The position numbers and the translations under genes are program-made. A stretch of DNA of 64,000 bases, taken from the NCBI RefSeq assembly GCF_001898575.1, contig NZ_MKUD01000010.1, forward strand, positions 124,001 through 188,000, in the 5' to 3' direction. Source of the DNA: Spirosoma sp. 48-14 (GTDB lineage: Bacteria > Bacteroidota > Bacteroidia > Cytophagales > Spirosomataceae). A model generated the notes under the pieces. The model made no database searches, was not told where the DNA came from, and worked only from the letters and a program-made list of their open reading frames with translations. Position 1 is the first letter of the stretch; each line of letters starts with the position of its first letter. Of this stretch, positions 1-7,201 are shown piece by piece.

Positions 1-2184
1 ATGGAAGCCTTCCTGCTGGTGTTTGTGATTGTCTTTCTCTTTTTGCAGGACTGGCGATCGACTCTGATCTGTGCGCTGGCCGTTCCGGTGGCATTGATTG
101 GTACGTTCACCTTCATGAGTGCCATTGATTTCTCGATCAACCTGCTGACCCTGTTTGCCTTAGTGCTGGCGATTGGGATTGTGGTCGATAACGCCATCGT
201 TGTGGTTGAAGCCGTCCATGCGCGTATGGAGGAAGAGCATCTGCCCCCCCGAAAAGCGACGTTTGCTGCCATGCACGATATTGCCGGGGCCATTGTTGCC
301 ATCACGCTGGTGATGTCGGCGGTGTTTGTTCCCGTTGCGTTTATGTCGGGGCCCGTCGGTATTTTTTACCGGCAGTTCTCGCTGACACTTGCCATCGCCA
401 TCGTGATTTCGGGTATCAACGCCCTCACACTTACTCCGGCTTTATGTGCCCTGCTGCTTCGCCCTGTTCATCACGAGAAAAAAGGATTGCTCGGTCGATT
501 CTTTGCCCGTTTCAATCGGGGGTACGAATCGCTGGCGAATGGTTACCAGCGGTTGCTGCGTCGAATAGTCAGTCGAAGTGTGGTTACGTGGGGGTTGTTA
601 CTTGCGTTCGCGCTGGGTACCTGGGGTGTACTTCAGTTATTGCCGGGTGGATTTATCCCTACCGAAGATCAGGGCATGATTTACGTTAACGTAACAACAC
701 CTGCCGGAGCCACTGTCGACCGGACCGAGAAAGTACTGGACGGTATTGAAGAAATAGCTTCCAGGCAGGAATCGGTCGAAAACGTATCGACACTGGCGGG
801 GTACAGCCTGCTTACCGACGGTGCAGGCGCGTCGTATGGTATGGCCATGATCAACCTCAAACACTGGGACGACCGGACGGTTTCGACCGATGAGCTGATC
901 AAAATACTGGAGAACGAGACAAAAGGTATTACAGACGCCAGTATTCAGTTTTTCCCACCACCGACCGTACCGGGCTTTGGGAATTCCAGCGGTTTTGAAC
1001 TGCGTTTGCTGGACCGTGGCCGCAGCGACGACCTGCAAAAAACGAACAAAGTGGTTCAGGGATTTATCGAAGCGCTTAAAAAACGGCCCGAAATCAGCGA
1101 TGCCTTTACCAGTTTCGACCCCAGTTTTCCTCAATACCTGCTCCACGTCGATCAGCAAAAAGCCTCACAGAAAGGCGTTTCGATCGATAATGCGATGAGC
1201 ACACTGCAAACACTGATGGGGAGTTACTATGCGTCCAACTTTATCCGCTTCGGGCAGATGTACAAAGTCATGGTACAGGCGGCTCCGAGCTACCGGGTCA
1301 AACCGGAAGATGTACTGAATATGCGGGTCAAAAATGATCAGGGTGAAATGGTGCCGTATGCCAACTTCGTTAGTCTGGAGCGTATCTATGGACCTGAGCA
1401 GCTTACTCGCTATAACATGTACACCTCTGCCATGATCAATGGCGATGCGGCTCCTGGGTATAGCAGTGGGGATGCGATACGGGCGGTTGAAGAAGTAGCG
1501 GCCAAAGAACTGCCCAAAGGATTTGGGTTTGAATGGTCGGGGATGTCAAGGGAGGAAGTCAAGTCAGGCGATCAGGCAGTGTATATTTTCGCTATTTGCC
1601 TGGTGTTTGTTTACCTGTTGCTGGTGGCTCAGTACGAAAGTGTGCTGCTACCGCTGCCCGTTCTATTATCTCTGCCTACGGGTATTTTCGGCTCGTTTGC
1701 CTTTCTGCAACTGGCCGGACTCCAAAACAATATTTATGCGCAGGTAGCGCTGGTTATGCTGATCGGACTACTGGGTAAAAATGCCATCCTGATCGTTGAA
1801 TTCGCTAACCAGCGCCAACGCGAAGGAGCCTCCATTATCGATGCTGCTCTGGAGGGAGCCGTTTCCCGTTTGCGCCCGATTCTGATGACATCTTTTGCGT
1901 TCATTGCCGGGCTGGTTCCACTCTGTATGGCGGCTGGCGCGGGCGCACTCGGCAACCGATCCATCGGTACGGCAGCGGCTGGTGGCATGCTGACGGGCAC
2001 ACTCTTCGGCCTGATTCTAATTCCCGGTCTGTTCGTCTTTTTTGCCAGACTGGGCAAACGCTTCGCTCCAAAACCGGATGATGACGACGATAACGAGGAT
2101 ATTCATCCGCTGGATTTAGATTCCCAACACATTGTTTCATCTACGCCAAAACAAGTCAATGGTCAAGTTATTCACAGTTCGTAA
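1..2184 (+). CDS. RND multidrug efflux permease (AcrB/HAE1 family), 5' end outside window
   Basis: Inner-membrane proton-driven pump subunit that expels drugs or toxic compounds through a tripartite complex. The 727 visible residues begin at a segment matching the region around residue 335 of AcrB-type proteins, so the window edge removes roughly the first third; the ATG at base 1 is internal. Visible parts are the TM2-TM6 block (about residues 1-155), the second periplasmic porter/docking region (about 215-520) and TM8-TM12 (about 530-690). The proton-relay motif in TM4 reads VVDNAIVVVE, so Asp63 is followed by Asn64 where AcrB has a second Asp; the TM10 lysine is present in LLGKNAILIVEFA. 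The C-terminus is acidic. The downstream gene overlaps its 3' end and encodes the partner outer-membrane channel; the membrane-fusion subunit presumably lies upstream, outside the window. Family assignment is secure; the substrate is unknown. Confidence 0.95.
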   Translation: MEAFLLVFVIVFLFLQDWRSTLICALAVPVALIGTFTFMSAIDFSINLLTLFALVLAIGIVVDNAIVVVEAVHARMEEEHLPPRKATFAAMHDIAGAIVAITLVMSAVFVPVAFMSGPVGIFYRQFSLTLAIAIVISGINALTLTPALCALLLRPVHHEKKGLLGRFFARFNRGYESLANGYQRLLRRIVSRSVVTWGLLLAFALGTWGVLQLLPGGFIPTEDQGMIYVNVTTPAGATVDRTEKVLDGIEEIASRQESVENVSTLAGYSLLTDGAGASYGMAMINLKHWDDRTVSTDELIKILENETKGITDASIQFFPPPTVPGFGNSSGFELRLLDRGRSDDLQKTNKVVQGFIEALKKRPEISDAFTSFDPSFPQYLLHVDQQKASQKGVSIDNAMSTLQTLMGSYYASNFIRFGQMYKVMVQAAPSYRVKPEDVLNMRVKNDQGEMVPYANFVSLERIYGPEQLTRYNMYTSAMINGDAAPGYSSGDAIRAVEEVAAKELPKGFGFEWSGMSREEVKSGDQAVYIFAICLVFVYLLLVAQYESVLLPLPVLLSLPTGIFGSFAFLQLAGLQNNIYAQVALVMLIGLLGKNAILIVEFANQRQREGASIIDAALEGAVSRLRPILMTSFAFIAGLVPLCMAAGAGALGNRSIGTAAAGGMLTGTLFGLILIPGLFVFFARLGKRFAPKPDDDDDNEDIHPLDLDSQHIVSSTPKQVNGQVIHSS

Positions 2185-3622
2185 CCTATGTTGGCGGAGC
2201 AGTCCGTTGCTGCTAGTGGTGGGGCTATTGGCTAGCTGTCAGCTTCCCAAACCTTTGTTACAACCCATTAAGCAGCCTGTTCCTGCTTCATTCGCCCGTC
2301 AACCCCAAACCGACTCGGCCAGTATAGCGGCTCAAAGCTGGCGCACCTTTTTTGCCGACGATAACCTGGTCCAACTAATCGATACAGCCCTGAGCAGTAA
2401 CCTGGATCTCCGCATTGCCACCCAACGAATCGAGGTTGCCCGGGCCAATTTTGAATATAGTCGTGGTTTTCTGGCTCCTCAGGTCAATGCCGTGGCATCG
2501 GCTGGGGTTGATCGATATGGGAAATACACCATGACCGGCGTTGGTAATTACGACACCAACCTATCCGATAACATTCGGGAAAATCAACTTACGCCAAACC
2601 CGACACCCGATTATTTTCTGGGCGCCCGCAGTTCGTGGGAAATCGATATATGGGGCAAACTCCGAAATCGTAAAAAATCGGCGTATATCCGCGTGTTGGC
2701 GTCTGAAAAAGGGCGACAGGCGGTTGTTACGGCACTGGTTGCCGAGATTGCCCAGTATTATTACAACCTCCTGGCCTTGGATGGTGAACTGGAGATTCTC
2801 CGGGAAAATATTGATTATCAGCAGAAGGCTGTCGATTTGGTGCGTATTCAGAAACAAGCCGGACGAGTTACGGAACTGGCCGTTCAGCAGTTTACGGCCC
2901 AACTGATCAATACACAAAGTAGACTTGGACAGGTGCAGCAACAGATTGTTGAGAATGAGAACCAGTTAAATCGACTGCTTGGTCGCTACCCACACCCCAT
3001 CCGTCGTGGACGATCCTTACAGGACCGAGAGCTACCGAGTCAGATTGTAGCGGGGCTGCCTGCTCAGATGCTCGTTCGGCGCCCGGATATTCAGCAGGCT
3101 GAACTTGAGTTGCAGGCAGCTCATATCGATGTTGATGTTGCCCGTGCTGAATTCCTTCCAAGCCTGAACCTATCGGCCTATCTGGGCCTGAATGCCTTCC
3201 GTACGGCCGTACTGTTCAATCCGGCTTCTATAGCTGCTGGTTTGCTGGGGGGCTTATCGGCGCCTATTCTGAATCGACGTTCGCTAAAAGCGAATTACCA
3301 GCAAACGGTTGCTCAAAGCCGGGAGTCCTTATACCGCTACCAGCAAATTATTCAAACGGGGTTTGGCGAAGTAATGACCAACTTGCGTGGTATCGAAAAT
3401 TATCGACAGGTAGCCCAGTTAAAATCGCAGGAGGTCAATATGCTTCAACAGGCCGTATCGACCTCAAATGACCTGTTTGTCAATGGCTATGCTTCTTATT
3501 TGGAAGTAATTACTGCTCAGCGCAGTGTACTGGAAGCCGAACTGGCACTAATCAATACAAAGCAGGCTCAGTTTGGAGCCTTAACCAATCTATACCGTTC
3601 ATTGGGTGGAGGCTGGCAATAA
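2159..3622 (+). CDS. Outer-membrane efflux channel lipoprotein (TolC/OprM/NodT family)
   Basis: Outer-membrane duct of the RND pump encoded just upstream. From the ATG at 2159 it is 487 residues, typical for OprM-like proteins. That start gives a lipoprotein signal peptide with lipobox LLASC and lipidated Cys27; the ORF-track start at 2132 would add nine residues before the signal and is less likely. Two OEP domains follow (about residues 60-250 and 285-480), including the conserved RRPDIQQAE motif and the repeated alpha-helical coiled-coil hairpins. The start lies inside the 3' end of the permease gene (26-nt overlap), indicating translational coupling in one operon. An intrinsic terminator follows at 3656. 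Confidence 0.93.
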   Translation: MVKLFTVRNLCWRSSPLLLVVGLLASCQLPKPLLQPIKQPVPASFARQPQTDSASIAAQSWRTFFADDNLVQLIDTALSSNLDLRIATQRIEVARANFEYSRGFLAPQVNAVASAGVDRYGKYTMTGVGNYDTNLSDNIRENQLTPNPTPDYFLGARSSWEIDIWGKLRNRKKSAYIRVLASEKGRQAVVTALVAEIAQYYYNLLALDGELEILRENIDYQQKAVDLVRIQKQAGRVTELAVQQFTAQLINTQSRLGQVQQQIVENENQLNRLLGRYPHPIRRGRSLQDRELPSQIVAGLPAQMLVRRPDIQQAELELQAAHIDVDVARAEFLPSLNLSAYLGLNAFRTAVLFNPASIAAGLLGGLSAPILNRRSLKANYQQTVAQSRESLYRYQQIIQTGFGEVMTNLRGIENYRQVAQLKSQEVNMLQQAVSTSNDLFVNGYASYLEVITAQRSVLEAELALINTKQAQFGALTNLYRSLGGGWQ

Positions 3623-3655
3623 AATCACGTCAGAAAGTATCCGTTTAATCTTTTG

Positions 3656-3683
3656 ACACGCAGTGAAAGCTGCGTGTTTTTTT
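3656..3683 (+). terminator. Rho-independent terminator of the efflux operon
   Basis: An 8-bp perfect stem (ACACGCAG / CTGCGTGT) with a TGAAAG loop is followed directly by six T residues, 34 nt after the efflux channel stop codon. Confidence 0.85.
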
Positions 3684-3767
3684 ATCCTGTTCAGGTGTTA
3701 AGCTAATCAACTATTAATGTAAATACGAAAGTTTAAACAGGTACATTCGATAAATTACCTGTAATTT

Positions 3768-3798
3768 TTTGTTGATTAGTCACTCCGGCCTTACTTTG
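3768..3798 (+). promoter_or_regulatory. Candidate Bacteroidota-type promoter
   Basis: TTTG at 3768-3771 is followed after 19 nt by TTACTTTG at 3791-3798, one mismatch from the TAnnTTTG consensus. It lies after the efflux terminator and points to the small ORF at 3914 and the lipoprotein gene at 4080. The inferred leader is about 110 nt. Confidence 0.4.
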
Positions 3799-3824
3799 TA
3801 TGTAGCGCTTTAGAGAGGAATCGG

Positions 3825-3853
3825 CCAACTCACTCTGCAAAGGAGTAAGTTGG
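3825..3853 (+). promoter_or_regulatory. Leader hairpin
   Basis: CCAACT-C-ACTC pairs with GAGT-A-AGTTGG around a 7-nt loop, between the candidate promoter and the 38-residue ORF. It has no T tract. It could be a regulatory leader structure or chance. Confidence 0.25.
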
Positions 3854-3913
3854 AAAAGAAGCGTCCCTGTTGTGGCGTTAATCAACTCAGAAAGAACCGT
3901 GTCCACTCATAAA

Positions 3914-4030
3914 ATGCCTACACCAAGCGAACGACGACTAAGGCCTGTGTTAATTCTAATCCTTGCCCTACTAAGCAGTAGTTTGTTACTATTTGTCTAC
4001 ATGGCCATTAAAGGCTACTTAATGGAATAA
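3914..4030 (+). CDS. Small single-pass membrane protein, 38 aa (hypothetical)
   Basis: Too short for the ORF track. It starts with ATG at 3914 and stops at TAA 4028-4030. The product has a basic, proline-containing N-terminus (MPTPSERRLRP), then one hydrophobic helix of about 19 residues and a short tail (KGYLME). The pattern of positive charges before a single membrane segment suggests a real inner-membrane microprotein, and a candidate promoter lies upstream. No family is recognised, and a chance ORF cannot be excluded. Confidence 0.4.
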   Translation: MPTPSERRLRPVLILILALLSSSLLLFVYMAIKGYLME

Positions 4031-4079
4031 TCGTCTGGCCTATCGATTCCCCACATTACTTACTATTCACTATACATCC

Positions 4080-4541
4080 ATGATGCTTTTTTCTACCAGA
4101 ACAGCTTCTTGCCGATCGGTAATTTGTTTACTACTTTTTATCTGTGGGACTTTACTTCAGGGCTGTCGTTCGGATGGAAGCGATATCAATCCGTCAAATT
4201 CTCCACTATATGGACTTTGGACAGGTAGCTATTCGGTTTCAGCTACCGATCCGACATACGTTGGAAAATCCTTCTTTTTTAGTTTTACGATTTACGAGGA
4301 TGGAACAATGACGTATAAAAGTAAAACGCCGGGAAACGATGTATATGCCTTTGGAACCTGGAGCTTAAGTGGCACCAACTTTTCGTTTAAAGTAACAACA
4401 TTGAATTATGATGGCGGTTATCAGCATGTGCAGGCAGGAAGCGCCACGTATACCAGTAGCCAAAATATGTTATCCAATGGAACGATAACTGATTCTGTAA
4501 CTGGAGGTAAGTCTTCTTGGACAATGACAAGGGTAAACTAA
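4080..4541 (+). CDS. Hypothetical lipoprotein, lipocalin-like beta-rich
   Basis: A 153-residue product with a signal peptide ending in lipobox LLQGC (Cys29 if the first of two consecutive ATGs is used), so it is probably anchored to a membrane after lipidation. The mature part is rich in alternating polar/hydrophobic stretches and Thr/Ser/Gly (for example LWTGSYSV, FTIYEDGTMTYKS, FGTWSLSGTNFSFKV), resembling small lipocalin-like or META-like beta-barrel lipoproteins of Bacteroidota. The fold is an inference. It stands alone, 49 nt after the small membrane ORF and followed by a palindrome at 4571. Confidence 0.7.
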   Translation: MMLFSTRTASCRSVICLLLFICGTLLQGCRSDGSDINPSNSPLYGLWTGSYSVSATDPTYVGKSFFFSFTIYEDGTMTYKSKTPGNDVYAFGTWSLSGTNFSFKVTTLNYDGGYQHVQAGSATYTSSQNMLSNGTITDSVTGGKSSWTMTRVN

Positions 4542-4570
4542 GGCCCTATGTACGTGTATACTACACAAAA

Positions 4571-4590
4571 CCCTACCAACGTTGGTAGGG
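4571..4590. terminator. 20-bp perfect palindrome downstream of the lipoprotein gene
   Basis: CCCTACCAACGTTGGTAGGG is an exact palindrome 29 nt after the stop codon, preceded by AAAA and followed by CTTGT rather than a clean T tract. It is probably a terminator in either direction; a regulator-binding dyad is the alternative. The rest of 4591-4830 is AT-rich, with no supported gene. Confidence 0.5.
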
Positions 4591-4830
4591 CTTGTCGGTC
4601 CATAAAATGACCACATTGCGTCGGTCACTCTTTAGACTGAATTTTCCTGGTTTGAGTCACAAAAAAGATATTGTACTGTAATAATCGTGTTTCTGTGTTA
4701 ATATTACAGTCGGCATTGGCATGTTTTGCTACTCGCTTTGTCTCCGAGTCTTGTTGAAGTGCTTTATTAAGATATACGCTTAGTAAATTTATTAAGCTAT
4801 ATTTTATAATTATTGAATTTTTAATCATCT

Positions 4831-5241
4831 ATGTGGAAACAAAGCTCAACCACCATGAAGACAAAAACCAACGTTAGTCTATTGAAAGAGTATATTAAGA
4901 CGCTAGTCGCAACAGAAGTTGAATTTCCTGGAGTAATGCCACGAGAGTGGGGAAATGAATTTACCAGGAATGAACTATCGGCTATATACTTTACGCTAAA
5001 ATTCGTTCTCAAATCAGCAGAGCCTAAAACCAGGCTGATTCTGATGGATGCATTCAAAAATGTACATCATCCGGGAATGAATATGCACTGGTTTTTATGT
5101 GACTTCTGGCCGGAAATTGCCCCTCTTCTGACAAAGCAACAGGCGTCGGAAGTTCAATATCCATCGGCTAAACGAGTAAAAACTCCACAAGGGCTTGATC
5201 TGGCTTTGTTGAACTTAATGAAAGAAACGGTAAACCAATAA
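4831..5241 (+). CDS. Hypothetical protein, 136 aa
   Basis: Soluble product with no signal peptide and no recognised family. An in-frame ATG at 4855 (MKTKTNVS) is an equally plausible start; neither has a ribosome binding site. The central part is helical with conserved-looking aromatic residues (MHWFLCDFWPEIAPLL), and the C-terminus ends in a Leu-rich helix. The gene is isolated on the plus strand, with an AT-rich upstream region and two strong hairpins after it at 5307 and 5403 separating it from the convergent glycosyltransferase gene. Confidence 0.6.
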   Translation: MWKQSSTTMKTKTNVSLLKEYIKTLVATEVEFPGVMPREWGNEFTRNELSAIYFTLKFVLKSAEPKTRLILMDAFKNVHHPGMNMHWFLCDFWPEIAPLLTKQQASEVQYPSAKRVKTPQGLDLALLNLMKETVNQ

Positions 5242-5306
5242 GCTAATACATTGCCTTTAATACAGGTGGTTATTAACGACAGAAAAAGTTTATTGGCTTC
5301 ATAGGT

Positions 5307-5360
5307 CTGAAAATTGATTTTGTCCTGCTGAAGTTACAGCAGGACAGAATCAATTTTCAG
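5307..5360. terminator. 24-bp stem terminator-like hairpin
   Basis: The left arm 5307-5330 and right arm 5337-5360 pair along 24 bp with a single G-U wobble and a 6-nt loop AAGTTA. It lies between the stop codons of convergent genes and would form in transcripts of either strand. There is no T tract directly after it. Confidence 0.65.
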
Positions 5361-5402
5361 TTACGCTTATTTTAAACGGTTAGAACAGATTCAATAAGAT
5401 GG

Positions 5403-5438
5403 AAAGGCTAAAGGCGATTTCTTGCGCCTTTAGCCTTT
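5403..5438. terminator. Bidirectional terminator
   Basis: AAAGGCTAAAGGCG pairs perfectly (14 bp) with CGCCTTTAGCCTTT around an 8-nt loop, 4 nt beyond the end of the minus-strand glycosyltransferase gene. A/T runs flank the GC part on both sides. Confidence 0.75.
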
Positions 5439-5442
5439 TGGC

Positions 5443-6768
5443 TTAATAGGTTATTTCCGCTGGAATAGTCTGTGGGCGTTTCGGGCACAAGGTAGTTATA
5501 TAGCGTTCGGCTAGTTCGTTTGTATTGTATGACGCCAGTTCGACGGATAGTTTCAGCACGTTTTCTCGATACTTTATGTCGGTTAAGAGCGTTTCAACCG
5601 CTTTATAAATTTGGGTGGGTTTTGGTCTTTCCGTTCTCAGATCTATACCAACCTGACAATAAGCTAGTCGGGCAGCAATTTCATTTTTGCCTTCGTGGAC
5701 ACCAGCTGCTACAATTGGTAACTTATGCTGCAGGCCTAACATCACGCCACCATAGCCACCATTGGTAATATAAACATTGGCATAGGGCATCACTCTATTA
5801 AAGTCGATATAGTCTTCAATCAACGCGTTACTAATCGGAAAGCGGTTTCGAAGTTCATTGGTTTGTGAGCCGCCTGTGGTGGCAATAACAAGCGTTTCTG
5901 GCTCATTTTTAAAGGCTTCCAGCGTTGGTACGATTAATTTCTCTACATCGCGTTCGATGGTGCCCTGAGTAACAAGAATGATTCGTTTGAAAGTAGATAG
6001 TTTCCTAACTAGCTCATAGGCCCACTTTTTGCCTTTACTGTAGGGAAGAAGCGGGCCTATAAAACGAATGTTTGGACTAATACGTTGTCGAGGGTACTCG
6101 AATCCCGGTACCCCGCTTTGCAGATACAAATCGGAGGTATGTATAAGGTCATCAAATACAAAATCGCTGGCTGGAGGCATGCCATATTGTCGACGATACT
6201 GGTTATAAAGAGCATGGCATGTTTTAAGAGCATAACCCTGAATAAGATACCGAACCAGGCCTAGAAACCGTTGGCCAAGCCAATCTTTACGAGGGCTTAA
6301 TCCGAGTCCTGATGCGCCAACATAAGCGTCTGATTCGGCAAGAGGGACTACACCAATGCCTACTGTTTTGATCCCTAATACATGCTTGGCAAATACCCCC
6401 CCTGTAAAGCCTACATCATGGACCAATAGGTCAAATTTCCATTCTGCATGAATTTCGGTCAGATCTTCGATAAATTCAGGGGTTCGAAGCAAGAATATCT
6501 GGTAAATATCGAACCGGAGCCGGGCTAAAGGGCTTTTTAGAGCAGCTCGTTCTGGAAACAGACGATCCAGATTGTACTGATTGACTGTCTGGGCTTTTTT
6601 GAATGGGTAATGGTGAATGCCCAATTGACGAACTTTTTGTCCATAATGCCCGCCAACATACCATCGCACATCGTACCCTGCCTGCTGCAAATGTACGGCG
6701 AGTCCAGTTAATGGGCTAAAATGGCCATCCATTGGCATGGTGGCAAAGAGAATGCGTTGAGGTGTCAT
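5443..6768 (-). CDS. UGT/MGT-type glycosyltransferase (GT1, GT-B fold)
   Basis: Transfers a sugar from a nucleotide-sugar donor to a small lipophilic or secondary-metabolite acceptor; the acceptor is not predictable. The ATG at 6768 gives 441 residues beginning MTPQRILFATMPMDGHFSP, the typical GT1 N-terminus with the acceptor-side His; the ORF-track start 16 codons earlier adds a non-conserved tail. The C-terminal half shows the donor-binding region: VTQGTIERD, then ANVYITNGGYGGVMLGL and GVHEGKNEIAARL, corresponding to the UDP-sugar signature. No signal peptide, so probably cytoplasmic. It is monocistronic, divergent from the repeat-protein gene and ended by the hairpin at 5403. Confidence 0.85.
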   Translation of the reverse strand: MTPQRILFATMPMDGHFSPLTGLAVHLQQAGYDVRWYVGGHYGQKVRQLGIHHYPFKKAQTVNQYNLDRLFPERAALKSPLARLRFDIYQIFLLRTPEFIEDLTEIHAEWKFDLLVHDVGFTGGVFAKHVLGIKTVGIGVVPLAESDAYVGASGLGLSPRKDWLGQRFLGLVRYLIQGYALKTCHALYNQYRRQYGMPPASDFVFDDLIHTSDLYLQSGVPGFEYPRQRISPNIRFIGPLLPYSKGKKWAYELVRKLSTFKRIILVTQGTIERDVEKLIVPTLEAFKNEPETLVIATTGGSQTNELRNRFPISNALIEDYIDFNRVMPYANVYITNGGYGGVMLGLQHKLPIVAAGVHEGKNEIAARLAYCQVGIDLRTERPKPTQIYKAVETLLTDIKYRENVLKLSVELASYNTNELAERYITTLCPKRPQTIPAEITY

Positions 6769-7201
6769 CGTTTCGTTGTTTAACCCAAAGTTGCATTCTG
6801 TCCTATCGGGTGCCAATGATCGTTGCTATGAAACGGAATAAACGCCCGTTGAAGTGAGGGGTAGGTCTTCTTTGAATCGGATTAGGCAGTCAAGGCCATT
6901 CAATAGATTAGCTCGTGTAAGTATCAGAATAATAGGTATTTGGAATGATTTTTGCAACTATTTGCGGATCGTCAAAGGCTATCTGAGCGTACCGTAGAGC
7001 GCAGAAATTTATACGTTGGCAGCCTAGTTTTTTTGTGGTTATATTAGTGGATATCGCTACGATAAGTAACCAAAGTAGACGCACTAACTGCTACCGAACA
7101 GTAAATAGTGGCGTCGGGTCGCTAATCAAATTGGGCACTATAGGCGTACATTTGGTTATAGACTTTTCCGGTTTTCTCACGTTTCATATTTGGCATAGAT
7201 T
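6769..7201. other. 433-bp divergent intergenic region
   Basis: No ORF or RNA gene is supported here. It separates two divergent start codons and should contain both promoters. On the plus strand TACATTTG (7147-7154) matches the -7 consensus TAnnTTTG about 48 nt before the repeat-protein start, but no TTTG stands at the expected distance upstream of it. Confidence 0.4.

Noticed and set aside
637-1158. 173-residue ORF antisense to the RND permease
   Set aside because: Lies wholly within a strongly supported gene on the other strand and shows no motifs; a codon-usage shadow.
4625-4828. 67-residue minus-strand ORF in an AT-rich gap
   Set aside because: Low-complexity AT-driven composition, no domain, and it would occupy the likely promoter region of the gene at 4831.
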